Assembly: GCF_018138145.1 (NCBI RefSeq) | Contig: NZ_CP073104.1 | Location: 5,399,001 to 5,463,000, forward strand | Direction of reading: 5' to 3' | DNA from: Pseudomonas sp. SCA2728.1_7 | GTDB lineage: Bacteria > Pseudomonadota > Gammaproteobacteria > Pseudomonadales > Pseudomonadaceae | DNA length: 64,000 bases | Shown here: piece after piece, positions 61,019 to 64,000 of the stretch | Layout: the number at the start of each line of letters is the position of its first letter | Numbering within the stretch: the first letter of the stretch is position 1 | The notes under the pieces: model-generated | The model's database searches: none | Told to the model about the DNA's origin: nothing | Seen by the model: only the letters and a program-made list of their open reading frames with translations | Made by a program: the position numbers and the translations under genes

Positions 61019-62344
61019 ATGGCTCGTTTGCAACGCACCCTTTCATTAGGGTCGGTGGTGCTGTTCGGCATCGCCTACATGACGCCGATCATTGTCCTCG
61101 GCACCTTCGGCATTCTCGCCCAATCCACCGCCGGCATGGTCCCCGCCGCCTATCTGGCGGCGCTGATCGCGATGTTCTTCACGGCGATGAGCTACGGCCG
61201 TATGGCCGCTGCTTTCCCGGTTGCAGGTTCCGCCTACAGCTACGTGCGCAAGGCGATCAGCCCCAAGCTCGGTTTCATCGCCGGTTGGGCCGTACTGCTC
61301 GATTACCTGTTTCTACCCATGGCGATCTGGCTGATCGGTGCGGCGTATCTGGCGTCGGCATTCCCGTCGATCCCGCAATGGATCTGGGTGCTGGCATTCA
61401 TCGGCATCACCAGCGCTATCAATATCATTGGCCTGAAACTGGCCAACGGCATCAACGCCTTGCTGATGCTGGTGCAATTCCTCGTGTTGATCGCTTTCGT
61501 TGCGCTGTGCGTGCACTACATCGGCGGCGATGCGAGCACGCCGTTGTGGTCGATCAAACCGTTCTTCAACGGCGACATGCACATGCCGCTGATCATGAGC
61601 GGCGCGGCCATCGCCTGCTACTCGTTCCTCGGTTTCGATGCGGTCAGCACCTTGACCGAAGAAACCCGTGACCCACGCCGCACCATCCCGCGGGCGATCA
61701 TGTTGATCACCTTGATCGGTGGGCTGATCTTCGTCGGCGTTTCATACTTCGTGCAGATCGCCCATCCGTCGTTCCAGTTCGACAGCGTCGATTCGGCCGC
61801 CTATGAAATCGCCCGCAACATCGGTGGCGACCTGTTTGTGTCGATCTTCCTGATTGGTCTGATTGTCGGCCAGTTCGCCTCGGGGCTGTCGGCACAGGCC
61901 AGCGGTTCGCGACTGTTGTTCGCCATGGGCCGCGACGGCGTGTTGCCGAAGTCGTTCTTCGGCACGCTGCACGCGCGCTTTGGCACACCGGTCAACAGCA
62001 TCCTGCTCTGCGCCGTGGTGGCATTGCTGGCGCTGAAACTCGACGTGACCACCTCCACCTCGTTCATCAACTTCGGCGCATTCCTGGCGTTCAGTCTGGT
62101 CAACCTGTCGGTGATCTTCCATTACTGGATCGGCGGCGAGAAAAAAGGCCCGCGCGAGCTGCTGCTGTTTCTGGTTTTCCCGTTTATCGGGCTGGTGGCG
62201 GACTTGTGGCTGATGGTCAGCCTCGATCATCTGGCGGTGTATCTGGGTTTGAGCTGGCTGGCGATCGGCGTGGTGTATCTGGCGGTGCTCACCGGTGGTT
62301 TCCGCCGGCAGCCGCCGGAGATGGATTTTCAGGAAGCGACCTGA
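61019..62344 (+). CDS. APC-superfamily permease (PuuP/YcaM-like)
   Basis: A 441-residue transporter with about 12 helices. It begins RTLSLGSVVLFGIAYMTPII and carries GRMAAAFPVAGSAYSYVRKA and FLGFDAVSTLTEETRDPRRT, marks of amine or amino-acid permeases of the putrescine-importer type. GGAG precedes ATG 61019. Following the nitrilase-family gene, it may bring in that enzyme's substrate or a precursor. The exact substrate cannot be read from sequence. Confidence 0.88.
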   Translation: MARLQRTLSLGSVVLFGIAYMTPIIVLGTFGILAQSTAGMVPAAYLAALIAMFFTAMSYGRMAAAFPVAGSAYSYVRKAISPKLGFIAGWAVLLDYLFLPMAIWLIGAAYLASAFPSIPQWIWVLAFIGITSAINIIGLKLANGINALLMLVQFLVLIAFVALCVHYIGGDASTPLWSIKPFFNGDMHMPLIMSGAAIACYSFLGFDAVSTLTEETRDPRRTIPRAIMLITLIGGLIFVGVSYFVQIAHPSFQFDSVDSAAYEIARNIGGDLFVSIFLIGLIVGQFASGLSAQASGSRLLFAMGRDGVLPKSFFGTLHARFGTPVNSILLCAVVALLALKLDVTTSTSFINFGAFLAFSLVNLSVIFHYWIGGEKKGPRELLLFLVFPFIGLVADLWLMVSLDHLAVYLGLSWLAIGVVYLAVLTGGFRRQPPEMDFQEAT

Positions 62345-62412
62345 ACCTTGCGGCTTGGCACACCGTTGACCGGCATGTGATCCTTGGCGCTTTTGCGCCA
62401 AGGGTTTTTCGT

Positions 62413-62832
62413 ATGTCGACTGCTTCCACGATTCGTATTGCCGCCGCATTGTTGCTCAACACTCAAGGGCAGACCCTGCTGGTACGCAAGCGCGGTACCA
62501 CGGCGTTCATGCAACCGGGCGGCAAGATCGAGGCGCACGAGTTGCCGGTGCATGCACTGGCGCGTGAGCTGGAGGAGGAATTGGGCTTGCAGATCGACTC
62601 GGCGCAGGCGACGTTTATCGGGCAGTTTTCCGCCCCTGCCGCCAACGAGCCGGGATGCGTTGTACAAGCCGAAATCTTTCAACTGACGATCGACACTGAG
62701 GTCATGCCGGCAGCGGAAATCGAAGAAGTGATCTGGGTCGATCCGGCCACTGATCCAGCAGTCGATCTGGCGCCATTGACACGCGACCTGATCCTGCCGT
62801 TTTATCGCAACTCGCTGAGCGCAATTGCCTGA
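62413..62832 (+). CDS. NUDIX hydrolase
   Basis: A 139-residue pyrophosphohydrolase. The Nudix box is complete: GKIEAHELPVHALARELEEE followed by LGL, with the four metal-binding acidic residues. The sequence before it (LLVRKRGTTAFMQPGG) resembles MutT-like nucleotide or coenzyme hydrolases. Substrate unknown. No strong ribosome-binding site is visible before ATG 62413. Confidence 0.9.
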   Translation: MSTASTIRIAAALLLNTQGQTLLVRKRGTTAFMQPGGKIEAHELPVHALARELEEELGLQIDSAQATFIGQFSAPAANEPGCVVQAEIFQLTIDTEVMPAAEIEEVIWVDPATDPAVDLAPLTRDLILPFYRNSLSAIA

Positions 62833-62855
62833 TCATCCACGCAAAGGACTTTGCC

Positions 62856-63494
62856 ATGATCCCGCTTCAAGACTTGCTGATCTTCGCCGCTGCCGCCTTG
62901 CTGATGGTGCTGACGCCGGGGCCGAACATGATCTACCTGATCTCGCGTTCGATCTGTCAGGGACGCAAGGCCGGGGTGACCTCGTTGCTGGGCGTGGTGG
63001 CGGGGTTCTTTGTGCATCTGTTTGCGGCAGCGGCAGGTTTGACCGCCGTGTTCCTCGCGGTGCCGATGGCCTATGAAGTGCTGAAGTGGGCCGGTGCGCT
63101 GTATTTGCTGTGGCTGGCCTGGCAAGCGCTGAAACCCGGGGCGCGCTCGCCGTTCGAAGCGCAACAATTGCCGGCGGACTCGTCGCGCAAGTTGATCACC
63201 ATGGGCTTTCTGACCAGCGCACTGAACCCGAAAATAGCGGTGTTCTACCTTTCGGTATTTCCGCAATTCATCACCCCTGAACACGGCTCGGTGTTCACCC
63301 AAAGCATCATTCTCGGCCTGACCCAGATCAGCGTCAGTTTCTGCGTGAATTTGCTGATCGCGCTGTTCGCGGCCGGCATTGCTTCGTGGTTTGTGCGCAA
63401 CCCGACATGGCTGGCGCTGCAGCGTTATTTCATGGGCTTCGTTTTGGCTGGTCTGGCCGTGCGCCTGATGTTTGAGCAGCGCAGGACGGCGTGA
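62856..63494 (+). CDS. LysE/RhtB family exporter
   Basis: A 212-residue membrane protein with six hydrophobic helices. It starts LLMVLTPGPNMIYLISRSIC, the family's TPGPN motif, then GRKAGVTSLLGVVAGFFVHL, and carries GFLTSALNPKIAVFYLSVFP in the middle. Members export amino acids such as homoserine, threonine or lysine. AAAGGAC lies before ATG 62856. It ends in a short overlap with the GNAT gene. Confidence 0.92.
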   Translation: MIPLQDLLIFAAAALLMVLTPGPNMIYLISRSICQGRKAGVTSLLGVVAGFFVHLFAAAAGLTAVFLAVPMAYEVLKWAGALYLLWLAWQALKPGARSPFEAQQLPADSSRKLITMGFLTSALNPKIAVFYLSVFPQFITPEHGSVFTQSIILGLTQISVSFCVNLLIALFAAGIASWFVRNPTWLALQRYFMGFVLAGLAVRLMFEQRRTA

Positions 63495-63496
63495 AC

Positions 63497-63994
63497 ATGT
63501 GGATCGAACAGCTGGACGCCAGCCATGCCCTGGCTTACCGCGAACTGATGCTCGAAGCCTATGACCGTCATCCGCAGGCCTTCACCTCAAGCGTGCGCGA
63601 ACGCGCGGTGATGCCATTGAGCTGGTGGGAAGGGCGCCTGACCAGCAAGCTCGACGTGGTGCTTGGCGCGTTTGAAGCCGGCACGTTGGCCGGCATCGTC
63701 GGCCTGGCCTTTGAACCGCGCGAAAAGGCTCGTCACAAGGCCACGTTGTTCGGCATGTACGTGTCGGCGGATTTTCGCCAGCATGGCCTGGGCCATGAAC
63801 TGGTGCAGGCGGCCATTGCCGAAGCGCAAAACCATCCGGCGCTGAAACTGCTCCAGCTCACCGTCACCGCCGGCAATGACGCCGCGTTCAACCTCTATCA
63901 GCGCTGCGGCTTCATCCAGTTCGGCCTCGAACCATTAGCGGTGCGGGTGGGTGAAGACTACTTCGACAAGATCCACATGTGGCGCGAGATCTGA
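63497..63994 (+). CDS. GNAT-family N-acetyltransferase
   Basis: A 165-residue acetyltransferase. The acetyl-CoA-binding motif A is FGMYVSADFRQHGLGHELVQ, with R/Q-x-x-G-x-G/A at RQHGLG, followed by motif B with NDAAFNLYQRCGFIQFG. Target unknown. AGGA lies ten bases before ATG 63497. A GTG at 63491 overlapping the LysE stop would add two residues. Likely co-transcribed with the exporter. Confidence 0.9.
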   Translation: MWIEQLDASHALAYRELMLEAYDRHPQAFTSSVRERAVMPLSWWEGRLTSKLDVVLGAFEAGTLAGIVGLAFEPREKARHKATLFGMYVSADFRQHGLGHELVQAAIAEAQNHPALKLLQLTVTAGNDAAFNLYQRCGFIQFGLEPLAVRVGEDYFDKIHMWREI

Positions 63995-64000
63995 TTTCAC

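Overview
The window looks like chromosome from a Pseudomonas of the P. fluorescens group. It is GC-rich and carries P. fluorescens-type REP sequences (TGTAGGAGTGAGCCTGCTCG and TTCGCGAGCAGGCTCGCTCC). It also has neighbourhoods I know from Pseudomonas: cumA-tadA, icp next to the second Lon protease asrA, and gcd next to oprB. I see no rRNA, tRNA, integrase, transposase or CRISPR array. Identifications rest on reading translated sequence and motifs; no database search was possible.

Layout. (1) 1-8517: trehalose uptake and use. A partial unknown gene and the repressor treR read leftward. Two mirror-image operators lie in the gap before the rightward operon treP (EIIBC), treC, a LamB-type porin, a fused EIIA-HPr-EI protein, and a small EIIB-like protein that lacks the phosphorylated cysteine. 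(2) 8635-16475: housekeeping genes, namely the multicopper oxidase cumA, tadA, cmoAB, a lysoplasmalogenase, the cysteine-peptidase inhibitor icp and the Lon-type protease asrA, separated by repeat elements. (3) 16476-24480: a 1.2-kb repeat region, then a toxin gene of about 1,910 codons with two tandem TIKI/TraB-like domains, broken near its 3' end by a one-base frameshift. A DUF6124 gene follows, and its leader carries a C4-like antisense RNA. (4) 24489-31162: periplasmic glucose oxidation (gcd, oprB), VF530, a Pr6Pr membrane protein, and a siderophore-interacting protein with its YqjI-like PadR regulator and a perfect palindromic operator. (5) 31517-38587: a CS1/alternate chaperone-usher pilus operon with two pilins and two tip adhesins. 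(6) 38600-43724: a second giant toxin (translocation region, LRRs, NEL-type E3 ubiquitin ligase), also frameshifted near its 3' end. (7) 43917-48971: a divergent class A PBP-like protein and an amino-acid permease. (8) 49127-56988: seven tightly packed genes that look like a pathway for making, flipping and transferring polyprenyl-phospho-D-arabinofuranose: a GT-C transferase, GtrA, a HAD-UbiA fusion, DprE1-like and DprE2-like enzymes, an LPG_synthase_TM membrane protein and a GT39 enzyme. (9) 57037-63994: an FMN glutamate-synthase-like protein, a LuxR regulator divergent from a nitrilase-family hydrolase, an APC permease, a NUDIX hydrolase, a LysE exporter and a GNAT acetyltransferase.

The most interesting parts are the polyprenyl-arabinose locus, the two giant effectors with domain decay and homopolymer frameshifts, the C4-like RNA that can mask the DUF6124 ribosome-binding site, the doubled adhesin set of the pilus, and the cysteine-less EIIB in the trehalose operon.
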